Source of the DNA: Anaeramoeba flamelloides
Taxonomy: Eukaryota > Metamonada > Anaeramoebidae
DNA length: 64,000 nt
NCBI GenBank assembly: GCA_027625915.1
Contig: JANTQA010000023.1
Location: 12,090,001 to 12,154,000 of the forward strand
Reading direction: 5' to 3'
The notes beneath the pieces are model-generated. The model was not told where the DNA came from, searched no databases, and worked only from the letters and a program-made list of their open reading frames with translations. Below are positions 22,724 through 35,108 of the stretch, piece after piece (the stretch's first letter is position 1; each line of letters begins with the position of its first letter). Position numbers and translations under genes: made by a program.

Positions 22724-23885
22724 GAGGAATCATGATTATTTTTTATAAAAAATCGTGATATTTAATATTATCAGGATAATATTACAAATCGCAATTTTCT
22801 ATAATTTCTGTGATAATTATTTAAAAATCGTGATAAATTTTTAATAGTGATATAAAAGTTGATCGGCTTTTCGGTAAATTCAACAATATTTTTACAAATA
22901 AAATATTTTTTGATAAAAAAATAGATTATGTGAAAAAAAGCTATTCTTTTATAAAACCAAAAAAAAAGATACTTGATTTTATCAACTCTAAGATCAAAGA
23001 GTTTTATTGTATTTTCTTTTGATTTGGTTGACAAACCTATTGATCCTTTTTGATCAAAAACAATAATAAAAAAGTGTAATAAATATTTTCTCAACTGACC
23101 ATAGTGTTATAAATTCTCATTAATAACAGAGCTTTTTAAACAATCAACCCTTTACTTGTTCTTTAAAGAATGTATTTTTGGGTGAAAACATTTTATTTAT
23201 TCTTTGAAATCTGTAAAGGATTGGATAACTTTTCTGAAGCTTTCAAACTATTTAGCCACATTCCCAAAATTATTAAGATTTTTTATACAATTGTTTTCTA
23301 TTTGTTCTTCTTCTTTGAGTATATTTGTATTGGAGAGAAAATACATTTAGAGCTTAGAGGTTTTTGTTTAATCGATCACTGTCCAATAAGAAGGAAAATT
23401 TCTTTATATTTATTTTGGTTATTTAACTTGTGAAGGTAATCAATTCATTTTAAGAAGGATCACACATAATTTATCGTCTATTATATTGTCGAAATTGGGT
23501 ATCTTAGTATGATCATAAATTTTTTTTGAGATTTTATATTTAGTAAAAAAAAAAATGAATCGAAAAAAAATAATTTTTTCTACCAAAATAAAATCCACGT
23601 TTTTCAAAGCTTTATGCCTTTCTAAACTTTCAAATCCTTGAAGACACATTACAACATTTCAAACACTTTCTAACATTTTTAATGAGAAACACGTTGTAAA
23701 AGTCTCAAGATATTGTAAAAGTGATTTTAATTTAAGGAGATTTCAAAAAAATTATTTTCTGTTTTTTTCGCGATAATTCGGAATATCACAATTTTATGAT
23801 TTTTGGTGATAAATTAAAACTAATTGCGATTTTTTTCATATTATGGCGAATTAATTGCTAATATTATAATAATATATTTTATCAT
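22724..23885 (-). mobile_element. 1.2-kb repeat family M8, copy 1
   Basis: The reverse complement of this stretch aligns collinearly with about 60990-62205, for example TTGGATAACTTTTCTGAAG, GGTTATTTAACTTGTGAAGG and TGATTTGGTTGACAAACCTA. Both ends are crowded with ATCGYGAT/TCGCAAT-type motifs, suggesting subterminal repeats of a transposon. Short ORFs in the two copies resemble each other only because the DNA does. Confidence 0.7.
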
Positions 23886-23934
23886 CAAAATTTCAAATAC
23901 ATATGAGAGAATAGTAAAAATACCAATGAAGTCA

Positions 23935-23940
<6 letters not shown>

Positions 23941-23987
<47 letters not shown>
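23941..23987. repeat. (TA)n microsatellite
   Basis: An uninterrupted TA dinucleotide run of about 47 bp. Confidence 0.95.
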
Positions 23988-23989
<2 letters not shown>

Positions 23990-25471
23990 TATTACACCAG
24001 ATTTAACTAAAATTCATAAAGTTTAAGAGAAAAGATTTAAAATAATATCAATGGACGATATATTTATTCTTATTTTTCGTTAATCCTGATTTTCATTAAA
24101 ATAAAAAATCAAAATAGTTCAAAGATAAAGTTGTTATGTTATTGTATTGTTTTTAATATTTGAAAAAAAAAATAATCATTATTCATTTTTACATAGTTTT
24201 TTAAAATTTTAATTTTTTTTTCTTTTTTTAAATAAGAAATTTGATTATGATAATAGTAACTCAAAACCCAATACTTTAACTTAACAATAATCACAGTCAA
24301 ACAACATTGTTAATTTTTTGGATAAAAAAAAATAAATAAAAAAATATATTACTGAGAAATTTTAATTTTTTTAGATAAATTTTCAATAAATATTAAATCA
24401 AGAGAAAAATAAAATTCATTTCTTTGGGAAAAAAAGAAAAATTTAATCTGTTTAGTTATCTTAAACTTTAATTTAACAATATAAAATACTTGAAAAAACA
24501 AAAAAAAAAAAAAAAATTGTAAAATGATTTCATTTATTACTTTGGAATTAAAGAAATAAAAACTTTTTAATAGGTAAAATAATTAGCCCTAATTTAAAAA
24601 AAAAAAAAAAAATAACATTTAAATATTAAACAAAGATAATAAAATAACATTCAATACCAATTTTTTTTTGAATTACTTTTAGTAAAAATTTCAATAATAT
24701 ATTTTTAAAATTTGATTTTTTCAATTCGAAATTAATCCAAATCTTGGAATTTACTTTTTGGTCTATGCTCACTTATTCAATAATATTTTTTATTTTATGT
24801 CTAGATTTTAAAAAATCAAAAATTAAAAAATAGTAAAAATTAAAAAAAAAACAATTATTAATCTAACTGAAACTTTTGGCCAAATCATTTAAATTTGAAA
24901 AAATTTCTTGTTGAAATAATGTCGAAATAGTTATAATTAAAAAAAAAATTATTATTTATTTTTAAAATTTAATTTATATTGTTTTATATTTTTTAATTAT
25001 TTATAATCAAACATAGATAAATAACATTGGATAATAATCAATAGCTAAAAAAAATTTTCTAGGTGATGTAAAAATATCTTTTTTAATGAATAAATTATTT
25101 AATCAAGTATTTTAGGCAATATTTGGATACAAAGGACAACGAAACAATTTCCTGTAAAGTATGATGTGTTTTAATCATTAAAACAAATTTTTTTTTTGAT
25201 GTCTAGACAACTTTTCAAAAAAAAAAAAAAAAAAAATTTATCTTGACAAAATTTGGATGGAAAAATCATAAAATCATAATAACAATGAAAATTTTTTCAA
25301 ATGGATGTAATTTTTTTACAAGTTATTTTTCAAATATAGGTAAATATTCAATTTTTAATCAAAAATTATTCTTTCTAAGATATTTTTTTAAACTCTATAT
25401 CTTATAACCCTTTGAGAAGTATTTCAAATTAAAAATTTTGTTTCAAAGATCTTTAGTATATTTAGTGTTCT

Positions 25472-25476
<5 letters not shown>

Positions 25477-25503
<27 letters not shown>
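25477..25503. repeat. (AT)n microsatellite beside an M7 element
   Basis: An AT dinucleotide run ending a few bases before the M7 element at 25510. Confidence 0.9.
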
Positions 25504-25508
<5 letters not shown>

Positions 25509-25509
25509 T

Positions 25510-26032
25510 ATTCCAAAAATTTAGAAACACCAGAAATCAAAAATAGGCAAAAAATAAAACTTAATATATTATATTTTTTCCAAATATAATATAAAATCAC
25601 ATTTAAGTAACACATTATTAATGTTTTTATTAAGTAATCATTTTTATCCAAATAAAAGAAAACAATATAAAAAGAAAATAAAAAAATTGTTATTGTAAAA
25701 ACAACGAAACGAACTGACCAAAAAATGTATTGGTAAATTTGTTGAAATTTTACCAAAAATTGTTGATTGATCCAATGATAAGATATCATATATAAATTAT
25801 ATGTGAGTTTTCTATTTAACAAACTCAATACTAACCTTCTATCAATTATTGAAAAAAAATTTCCTAATCAAACGAAACAGATTAAATAACTGAAAAAAAG
25901 GAAATGAAAACAATACCAAAAAAAGACAAAAAATGAAAATATTTGTAAAATCAAAAGGTAATTCCAAATTGGATGTAATGTGTAGCATTGTTATTCTTTT
26001 AACTAATGAAAATGTGTCCAAATGATTGGAAT
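25510..26032 (-). mobile_element. MITE family M7, intergenic copy
   Basis: It starts ATTCCAAAAATTTAGAAACA and ends GTGTCCAAATGATTGGAAT. The interior ACAAACTCAATACTAACCTT and AACGAAACAGATTA matches the copy at 6617-7145 in the same orientation. It is about 523 bp. ORFs across it are not genes. Confidence 0.75.
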
Positions 26033-26805
26033 TAAATTTTTGAATAAACCATAGTTTATATGAATTCCTAATAAAAAATAAAATAATTAATTGTTCATTA
26101 ATATTGATAATAGATTTTGGAGAGGATATTCTGACCATGTAGAGGTGATATAATTGACACCCCAACTACAGAATAGTTTAATTATCAAAGAATCTATTTT
26201 GACACTCATCCCTTAAAGCTTCTTTTCAATAAAAGTTTGATCAATCAAATTTTCTAATTAAGTGGTTTCAAGAATGTACCAACGAAAATTAATATCTGTT
26301 TCTCAAGGTCCTCTTACAAAGAGTTTTAAGTCATCCTTTTTTAGAAGAATAAGCCTAAAAATATTAATCAGACCCACACTAACAATCCTTTGAAATTATA
26401 TTAAAAAAAATACATTCACAATAAGATAGCAAATATTTACTTGTTATTTTTCCTTTATAAAAACTTTAAGGGAATGGTTTAGTCAATAATCAACTGGTAA
26501 CCTTGATTCCTTGGGGTTATTAATAATAATTATTTCTGAACAAGCGAAAAAAAGGTACTTTTTTAATTTCTTGAAAATAACAAAGATTTAGACGATAAAA
26601 ATTTCTTGACTTTTCTCAAGCTTTCCTTTTTACAAATCTTACAGACACTTTCAGACAATTTACAAACCTTTCCAACACTTTTAAAAAAAAAGGCGTTCCC
26701 AAAGTGAAAGATTTTGTTCAGATGAAGAGATTAATAATTAATGGATTTTCAAGTTAGAAATTCATTTTTTACAATTATTTTAAAATATCCAAACTTTTGA
26801 TAACG

Positions 26806-27893
26806 ATGTCTTCAACAAATTATAAAATGGTATTTTTAGGCGAGACAGCTGTCGGAAAATCCTCTCTTGTCATTCGCTTTGTTAAGGGAGAATTTTCGCC
26901 TACACAAGAACCAACTGTTGGAGCAGCTTTTTTAGCAAAAAAAATTACAATCAAAAACATCAATTACAAACTTCAAATTTGGGTTTGTGTTCATTACTGT
27001 TTTAATTACCTATTTTATTCAAAGTTTTATTTCGTTCTGTTGTCTTTTTCTGATCACCCTGATCACTGTGAGCACTTTAAATAATTTTTTTCTTTTTTGT
27101 TTTATGCATCCTGTTACAAAAAAACTTAATTTCCTCATGGATAGGATACTGCTGGGCAAGAAAGGTATCACTCCCTGGCGCCTATGTAAGATTTTGTTTT
27201 TTTTTTTCTGATTATTATCCTTGTACTTTTGTTTATCAATTACTTTTATTGAAATTGTATAACTGTTTCATTTCACAATAAAAATGATCAAAAGGTATTA
27301 TCGTGGAGCTCATGTGGCGTTTGTTGTTTACGATATAACTTCTCCAGTAAGTGTTTTTATTTGGATCTTTGTTGGACCCAGATTGAATATTTATTTTTAA
27401 AAATGTTTCATAAAGTGTTGATTAAAAACAACTTTTCCTTTTCTTTTGTTTTGATTGAACCTAAACCTCTCTGTTTTTTTGAATTTCAAACCAAAAAAAA
27501 AAAAAAACCCTCTTAACTCTGAAAAAACAATAATATTTTCATCTTAAAAAACAGGACACATTTGAAAACTCGAAGAAATGGATCAAAGAATTAAAAAAAT
27601 TAGGTGATCCAAATGTACATATTGTTTTGGTTGGAAACAAAATAGATTTAGTTCAAGAGCGTATGCTGAAGAAGGAATTTTGTAAAAGTTATGCAGACAA
27701 GAATGGCTTAGCATTTTTTGAAACTTCAGCAAAAACATCTGAAAACGTTGATCAGTTATTTCTCACCACAACAGAACTATTTTCAAAAACAAAAAAACAA
27801 AAACACAAGAAAAACCAATTTTCTCAAACAGACGAAGAAGATTCATTTTTTTTATCATCAGCAATTAAAAACGATCAGTCTGGTTGCTGTTAA
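26806..27893 (+). CDS. Rab5-like small GTPase
   Basis: CDS is join(26806..26982,27145..27185,27295..27346,27555..27893), 202 aa. It is a membrane-anchored GTPase, and Rab5 homologues direct early endosome fusion and traffic. Visible motifs are P-loop GETAVGKSS (12-20), switch I with Thr37 in [27 protein letters not shown] (59 onward), NKID (118-121) and TSAK (147-150). The C-terminus GCC is the double-cysteine prenylation signal. GAAF and [14 protein letters not shown] are Rab5/22-type signatures, so Rab5 family is favoured over Rab7/11. All nucleotide-binding residues including the catalytic Gln are intact. Donors are GTTTGT, GTAAGA and GTAAGT; introns are 162, 109 and 208 nt. The ATG at 26806 is chosen because the in-frame codons just upstream (TTG ATA ACG) are not starts. 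The hypervariable tail is unusually Lys-rich (KTKKQKHKK). Confidence 0.93.
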
Positions 27894-28044
27894 TATTAAT
27901 GCACAAATAAATAAATAAATAAAACAACAAGATTTGTTCATTTCGTATTTTTGTGAATTGTGTGAATTTGATCTTTATAAAAATATTTTGGTTCGCCAAC
28001 CAAGAACCTTTTATAAAAGAGTCACATTGACAAAACTGCACATA

Positions 28045-28530
28045 CTGTTAATGCAAAATAAAATGATCACAATTTTCATTTAGCTTTCCAAAAACAACAC
28101 ATTCCAAGAATTAAAATAAATTCTATAAAGTCCCCAATTTCTCAGAAAGGTTAATTAATAATTTAAGCTTGGTTTAAGAATTAAAAACCTCAAAGTTCCC
28201 AATTCGTAAAAAATAAATTAAGAATTTAGGCTGGTTATAAGAATTAAATATTTGAAATACAGCCAGTTCCACTTTTAAGGCACAAACTTTCAACGAAATT
28301 TAAGGCATAAAAAATCTCAAATTAGAGCACATTATTTAGAATTTTTGTTCTTTACAATTTATTTTACTAGAATCTGAATTTTGTGCCTTAATTTGAGATT
28401 TTTATTGTTCCTTAAATTTCGTTGGAAGTTTGTGCCTTAAAAGTGGAACTGACTGTAGTAGCACAATTATTAAATTACAATTTTGGAAAGCTAAATGAAA
28501 ATTGTGTTCCATTTATTTTGCAACAAATAG
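28045..28530. mobile_element. MITE family M6, copy A, interrupted by M5
   Basis: The left end CTGTTAATGCAAAATAAAAT and right end TTATTTTGCAACAAATAG form an inverted repeat with TA on both sides. The inner TIR parts CATTTAGCTTTCC and GGAAAGCTAAATG also pair. The M5 element at 28260-28455 lies inside it, so M6 copy A is the older insertion. Confidence 0.82.
28260..28455. mobile_element. Foldback MITE family M5, copy 3, nested in M6
   Basis: A 196-bp palindrome from CAGCCAGTTCCACTTTTAAG to CTTAAAAGTGGAACTGACTG, with TA on each side. It is the best preserved copy of the family in this window. Confidence 0.85.
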
Positions 28531-28532
28531 TA

Positions 28533-28754
28533 CTGTGAATTGCAAAATAAAATGATCAAAATTTTCCTTCATCTTTCCAATATAAAAAACACTTTCAAGA
28601 ATTATAAAAAACATCAAAGTCACCAATTCTAAAAAGGGAAATTAATGATTTAAGCTTCTTTTCAGAAATAAAAAATTGAAATTTTCCATTGTTTAAAAAA
28701 ACAATTTTGGAAAGCTGAATGAAAATTTTGTTTCATTTATTTTGAAACAAAGAG
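28533..28754. mobile_element. MITE family M6, copy B
   Basis: It starts CTGTGAATTGCAAAATAAAA and ends TTTATTTTGAAACAAAGAG. It abuts copy A, sharing the TA at 28531-28532, with TA again at 28755. It is 222 bp and non-coding. Confidence 0.8.
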
Positions 28755-29448
28755 TATATGAAATTCCAGCAAATTTAGTGTTTTATTTTTTTCTTTTGTC
28801 CAAGGTACTTTCAGAAGAATTTTAAATCTAAAAAGAGTTTTAAATTAATTTTTGAGAAAAGAAAGAAAGAAAAAAAGAAAGAAAGAAAGCAAGAAAGAAA
28901 GCTCAGGTCTGATACCAACTCAATTTTTGCAAAATATTGATTTGTACTATTAGTGTACCAATGCAAATTATTCCAAATAGTACATATTTGGTATCATAAT
29001 TCCAAAAAAAATACCACATCCCTCTCTTACATCCTACGTACTAAAAATCATGAAGAAACATTAATTACAAAACTTTGTTCATCAAGACCTAATCCTTTAA
29101 GACGAGTATAGTGTAGAAATTCTTTTTGTTCCTACATTTGTTTCAGCCTGTTTGATTGTTACAGAAATTTCTTCTTGTTCTCTTTTTCTTTTTGGGTATT
29201 CTATAAAATTTCAATAACTTTTAACCTTTCTTTTTGGGAAGAAGATAAAAATAAAAAAAAATGAAAACCTGAAACAAGAGATCTACAAAATGTTTTTCAA
29301 TTTTATGGCTTTTTAGGATCACTGTCTTAATTTTACTCCTCTCAGAAATTAAGAAAAATCTTTCAAAAAGTTCAAATCATTTTTTTCTCTTTATCACTTT
29401 CGTTATTAACTACTCTGAAATACATCGATCAATAACCAAGAATTCACA

Positions 29449-30450
29449 ATGAAAACAAAATCCATTCTTTACTTGACCTTTGTGTTCTGTATTCTTTTTT
29501 CATTTATAAGATGTGAAAAAGAAGAACAAGAACAAAAAGAAAAAGAGCCAAATGATCTCGGAAATGAAAATGAACAAGAAGACGACAACGGTGAAGAAGA
29601 ATTAATTTTCGTTGAAGATGATAATTTAGAAATGGAAGCGCAACCTGAATTAACCTCGTCTGAGTTTGTAGAAACAAAATTTGTTGTTCCTTCATTTCCT
29701 GATCTCCAAATTAAAATCCCAACAAACCTAAAAATACTTGCTGGTTTAACAAACAAAGGTAAGAAAAACATTCTTCATTTCTTGATTTGATGTCTTGATT
29801 TTATTTATTTTTTTGTTCTTTGATGAATAAGTAACGGAATGACAATAAACAACCGACTACCATTCCTAAAATTCACTTTTTCAATTATAGGAAAAACAAC
29901 TTATTACCTTCAAAGAATTGGAGGCAGTATCAGGTATCCACAAGATTATTCAAAGGTTATCACAAATGTGACCGAAACCGATTTTAGAGGAATTAAATTA
30001 GAGCCAGGTCAGCAAATTGCCTTACCATATTATTTATATTTAAGCGAAGCCTGGCAGCCACGTACTTATACCCTCGTCTTAGAGGCCTATTATGCAGAAC
30101 AAGATCCAGTATTAGTGAATTACACAAGCACATTCTTCAACACAACAATTGAGTTACTTGAAACAGGAAGCTCCTTTGACGCAACAATGATTTTCACCTA
30201 TGTTGCCATCCTTGCTGGTCTTGTATTTGGCGGCGTGCAATTGTACAATTGGAAGTACGCTTCAGGTAAATCTAGCACATCAACAAAGACATCTAACAAA
30301 ACTCAAACAAAAAACAACCAAAAAAAATCCAACAAGAATGTCAAAAAAACCTCTTCTGGCAACCTAAGCGATTTTGTAGATTCACGACATCTCTCAAAGT
30401 CTCCAAAAATGGGTAAAAAAAATCAACAAAAAAAAGGGAAAAAGAAATAA
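29449..30450 (+). CDS. SSR1: Translocon-associated protein subunit alpha (TRAP-alpha/SSR1)
   Basis: CDS is join(29449..29758,29891..30450), 289 aa. It is a single-pass ER membrane subunit of the TRAP complex, which works beside Sec61 during translocation. Residues 1-22 form a signal peptide (hydrophobic YLTFVFCILFSFI). A very acidic luminal stretch rich in Glu, Asp and Asn follows (about 23-65). The luminal domain has KILAGLTNKGKTTYYLQRIG and IRYPQDYSKVITNVT, which match LVGFTNKG...FRYPQDYQFYIQN in animal SSR1. Potential N-glycosylation sites are NVT, NYT and NTT. One transmembrane helix (about 202-222, FTYVAILAGLVFGGVQLY) is followed by a Lys/Ser-rich cytosolic tail ending in KKGKKK. The 132-nt intron has a GTAAGA donor and an ATTATAG acceptor and splits a Gly codon. 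An in-frame ATG at 29839 lies within the intron and is not used. Confidence 0.9.
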
Positions 30451-31354
30451 AATTTAATTGGAAATGAGATCACTACCAAAATGCAAAGACACTTCTCAAA
30501 ATTATTAAGACATACCAATAAATTCCTAAATATATTTTATTCTTTTTTATTTGGATTTTCCGATTTGCTTTAAAAAAGAAATTTCCCTCAAGAATTTGTC
30601 TTTTTGTGTTTCATACATTTGTCCATCTGCTAAATTTTGGATCCAAATTCAAACTAATAAAATTTAAATTTTTTCTCAAAGTTCGATATCGGTAGTCTTT
30701 TCAAATTCTAAAAATGTTTATTTCCAATTATTTTTGATCCGTTTTTTTAAAACTTCTACGATTAATTAGGAGGAACATATATTGAACAAGTTGAAATAAA
30801 AATTTTCTTTTTCAATACTAGGACTTTTGAAAACACACTATAAGATCACATATCAGGTACAAAATAATCAAAACAATGCACAAAAAAAAAATCAACAAGT
30901 TACAAAAAAAAATTGATCAGAAAAACGTACAATATTTGTTTTTTCAACCCAAACAATAATTAAAAAGAAAATTTATCTTTCTTCTATTCAAGAATTGTTC
31001 CTTAAAAAAAAAAAAAAAAAAATTTTTTTCTGCCTTATTTGATTAATTAGAGTGTGCGTGAAAAATTTATTTGAATGTATTAATTGGAAAATGAAAATGT
31101 TATTCAAATTGATAATGCTGTTTTGTACCTATTGAAATAGATTGATAATATTTTACTTTTTTTCTCGTAGACTGTTAGACCGATTAAAAAAAAATGAAAA
31201 ATTTGGATAAAAGGTTTAATTCAATTAGATAAAAATAATAAACAACCTTTGATATTTTGAAAAACAAAGACTCATTATTTATTCTTGCCATTAGTTAATG
31301 TTAAAGAAAATGATAATTATTTATTTAAATTTGAAAATTTTTATTTAGAAAGTC

Positions 31355-31560
31355 GTTAGGGTAGTCAGAACTGTAGAGTACCTAGTTTTTTTTTTTATTC
31401 TCGAAAATTAAAAGAAAATTTTTGAAATTTTCTTTTTATCTCTAGAATTAAAAAAAAAAAACGATAGTTTTCTTGAATTTTCTATTTTATCTATTTTATT
31501 TATTCATTTCCCAAATAAACAGAAAACTCAATAAACCGAAGAGAGTTTTTTTTTGTGTCT
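31355..31560. repeat. Foldback repeat M9, short copy
   Basis: CTGTAGAGTACCTAG is followed by AAATTAAAAGAAAATTTT and then CCAAATAAACAGAAAACTCA. These units belong to the M9 cluster in the PSMB4 intron. Confidence 0.6.
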
Positions 31561-33505
31561 TTAAAATTATAGAGTAAAATTGAAGATTTTAACTCAATTA
31601 TTTTGAATTCAAGAAAAGATATCAGATTTTTTTATAATAATTCAAAAGATTTGAATAAAATCACAAAAGAAATTCGATTCTTTTTAAATTAAGAAAAAAA
31701 CAACAGATTGGTTGCAGGGGTGGGTGGGCTGTTCAATCTTCATTTAAGTTACTAGTAGATTAAACAGACAATTTCACCGCTACACACCATTTTACATTTT
31801 CCCTGATTTAACCAATAAATTCATTCCAAACCAACTGTCTGATTTTTATTTTATGGCAAGGAAAATGCTTTTAATAAACTTTTCATAGTCTTAAAAGAAG
31901 GTTGAATTACTTGTTCTTTATAAAATTTTGTTTTTTTTTTTAAATTTTGGGATTTGTTCTAAACAATTTTTTTCTGGATTAATTTCAAAAATTAAAATCA
32001 TTTTATCTCTAGCTGCATTTCTCATTTATTTTTATTTATTCTAGAGTTTAGTATAAAATATATAGACTTAAAAAAGAGGGAAATTGCTCAAGGAAGACGT
32101 AGAATATATTGGTGTTGAATTTTATTTTTATTTTGATAGAAAAATTTCAAAAAGTTTTCGGATCATAAATGTTTTTAGAATATATCATCGTCAATTTCAA
32201 ACAAAAAATTCCATTTTTTGAATTTCCTTTTAGAGAAAATCTTTCCAATGGTTTTTTCTGTTTATAACAACTTTGGATATCAGTTTTCACTAAAAAAATA
32301 TTTTGAGATTTCCCAACCTCAAAACTTTGTAAAAACATAAAAAAAATTAAATATGACTTTTCCTTAAAACACAGAAAAAAAAATATCCAAATACAAAAAC
32401 TTTCTGAAAACTTTTGAAATTCGCCAAACTATCTTGTCGCAATTTATTTCGATCTCATATAGAAAGAAAATGAATGGTCGATCAAAATTACCAAATTTGG
32501 ATCAAAAAATGTTTTTTACTGTAGTTAAAATGTAGCCTGTAAAAAAATTTAATCAGTGTTTCAAAATAAAAAGCGTTTTTTTGTTATAGAAGACCTATAC
32601 ATCAACAGACCAAAGAAACTGATAAAAAACATTAAAAAATATGATTTTGATTTCTTAAAGTTCTATTATTTAAAAAGAAATTCTAAAAATGAAGGATCAA
32701 ATCGCAAAATTTATCTTAAAAAATAGAGTAAATTTTTAAGAAATTTTTCTAATCATCAAAAAAAAATAAAAAAATTCAAAAAAATTGAGAATATTATGAA
32801 AAATTTTCAACAAATCGTATTCCTAATTTAAATTTTACTGAAAATATACAGATTTTTACTTTCAAAATTGATTTGAATTTAGGTATACTATTGGGTAGTC
32901 GATTGGATGTCTCCTTGGAACAAGAAGAAAAAAAAGTACTGATTATATTTTGAAACACAGATTATAGACGTTTTGAACACATTATTTGGATCACTGTAAG
33001 TCATTTTTTTTAAATGAAAAATTAACAAAAATTGTGAGATACGTAAACCTGAAAACCTTGTTAAGGAACATGAAAATGAATAAGAAAAAAATAATTAATA
33101 TTTTCGAACATTAAAAATACTGTTCATTTCAAACACTCTAAATAAATAAATCTAACTTTTAAAGATAATATTGCTGATGAGTTAAAGTACTTTTGGTTAC
33201 TTTATTATTTTCAATATCCCAACAAATCTGATTAATTATGACCAAGAGGTTGAGATTTTTTTTTTTTTTTTTTGGTTCTTTAGGTTTTTTGTTGAATTGA
33301 ATTTCCCCAGTTTAATTAAGGGGAGTGTATTTACTCTTTTTGATTTTGGAACAATACAAAAAACAAATCCAAGATCTTTTTGGTGTTTTTTTGAGAAAAT
33401 TTTAATGTTTGGATTGTTTCTCAAACAATAATTGGTTGTATCAATATAAATTGGTTTGGGGTTGTGTATGAACATTTTTGAAAACTTTTGCATGAAAAGA
33501 TCTAA

Positions 33506-34083
33506 GGTATTTCCAAAAAAGTGGGGCATTTTTTTTTACATTTCTTAAAAAATAATCTTTTTTAGTGATGGTAATCATTAATCAACTATACCAAATTAAG
33601 TTTAATATTTATACCGATTAATTCAACCACTTATGTATTTAATTCAAAGTATGTTAGTTGAAATATTCCCTAAAAATGAAAAAAAAAAAATAGCACTTTT
33701 TTTGGTTAAAGCAATGTACGACCAATTTCAATAAAAAACGGAAATATGCAAGGGAACAAATGATTTTTTAAACAAAAAAGCACTTATATGTTTTTAATTA
33801 TATTGTAAATTTTGTTGAGATTAAAAAGTTATGAAAATATTTTTTTCAATCAAAAAGAAAACAATGAACACCAATTTTCACCATAAAAAAATATCAGATA
33901 AAATCGAAATCATAAATTTTAATATATTTTATTTCTGCAATACAATACTAAGAAACAAATTTAATTATTATCAAGAATCTATAAATGGTGGTTAATGATT
34001 ATATATATTTAAATCCTTTTTTGTAGAATGGGTTTCATAAATATATTTTAAAATAAATTTGCCCCACATTCTGGGAAATAGCT
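33506..34083 (+). mobile_element. MITE family M1, copy 2 (578 bp)
   Basis: The ends AGGTATTTCCAAAAAAGTGG and CCCCACATTCTGGGAAATAGCT (last part GGGAAATAGCT) are inverted repeats flanked by TA. The interior is very close to the copy at 50357-50942, including ATGTACGACCAATTTCAATA. It is non-coding. Confidence 0.88.
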
Positions 34084-35108
34084 TAGAGAAAATTGAATTT
34101 GAAAAAATTGGTTGAGTTGTTAAATTTAAAAAAAATATTGTTTAAATTGAGAAAAAATGATCTTTCAATTTTTGGAAATGGGAATATAAGTATATTCAAT
34201 ACAATCCCAAAATAAAACCCTACTTTTCTTCAAGATTATATTATTTAAAAAATAAGAAAAGTATATTTCATCAAAAATTTTCAATTTTCTCCTTTTTGGA
34301 CTTTTATGTCATTTTTTAAAAACCCTCACAGTTAAAGACACAAACGAAAAAAAAAAAAACATAGAAAATCCTCTACATTGAGTCAGGTTATAAAAATTGA
34401 TTTCTAGTAAAATTTTCTCAAAAACCAATTTTTACCTTACCTTCTTTTTCATTTGTAATACGAGAAAGGGGTTGACAAATTAAGTAAAAATAAGACATTT
34501 TTTACTTCCTGGATCTTTCTTAAATAACAATTGGGAGATTTAACAACCACCAAACCCTGGCTAGAACACATTTTCATTTGAATTTAATTTTCAAAACTAG
34601 TCCTTAAACATTTCTCTCAAAAGTAAATCGTACATAAAAAAAATCCAAAATTGTACAAAGGTATTTTTCATCAAAAGAAAACCAGTTTTCGTCGGGTTAA
34701 ATTCATGAACAATTAAAAACCTACCTTTATTCCAATAATACTAAAATCGTTATAAATAATTAATTTCAAAATTGGATGTTTCTTTGAAAAGTTCCCAATT
34801 TTGTAAAATGATTTTAAATCCCAAAAAAATACATACAATTTCAACACTTTTTGTTGAAAAATTGTAAACGACCACTTAAAAAACAAAAGCTTTTTACTTT
34901 TCATTTACAAAGTTGAATTTTTTTGAGAGTAATTTATTCCGACTTTAACTCAATTATAAATTCAAAAAACACAAACTATCTCGCTTTTAAATTGAGAACT
35001 CCGCTTATTTAATTTTAATTTCGTTTTTGAAAAGTTGTTGAATTTTAGATTTCATTTTTTTTCGAATTATCTTTATTCTATTTTTATTTGTTTTTTATCA
35101 ACAACAAA

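Larger units (their letters stand above)
21264..26805. other. Intergenic region with several repeats
   Basis: It holds an M5 foldback (22172-22343), a 1.16-kb repeat M8 (about 22724-23885), two (TA)n microsatellites and an M7 copy (25510-26032). ORFs in this span translate repeat DNA or AT-rich noise. No gene is supported. The last 300 bp before 26806 should include the Rab promoter. Confidence 0.6.
27894..29448. other. Intergenic region with tandem and nested MITEs
   Basis: Two M6 elements sit end to end (28045-28754), and the first is interrupted by an M5 foldback. A GAAA microsatellite lies at about 28860-28900. The last 300 bp, less repetitive, probably hold the TRAP-alpha promoter. No gene is seen. 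Confidence 0.65.
30451..35108. other. Intergenic region, no gene supported
   Basis: It contains an M9-type repeat (about 31355-31560) and an M1 MITE (33506-34083). A 97-residue ORF at 33236-33529 on the minus strand starts inside the M1 terminal repeat and is not supported. The rest is AT-rich with no recognisable structure. Confidence 0.6.

Noticed and set aside
22771-23094. ORFs at 22771-23094 (-) and 61945-62163 (+) that resemble each other in protein sequence
   Set aside because: Both lie at the same place in the M8 repeat copies. The likeness follows from DNA similarity, and neither frame shows a domain or an extended open frame.
31705-31730. G-rich patch GGGGTGGGTGGG as a possible quadruplex
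   Set aside because: It lacks a proper fourth G-run, and one occurrence is too little to support a function.
33236-33529. 97-residue ORF on the minus strand with fairly mixed composition
   Set aside because: It starts inside the M1 terminal repeat, ends in a poly-Lys run from a poly-T tract, and resembles no transposase or other family I know.
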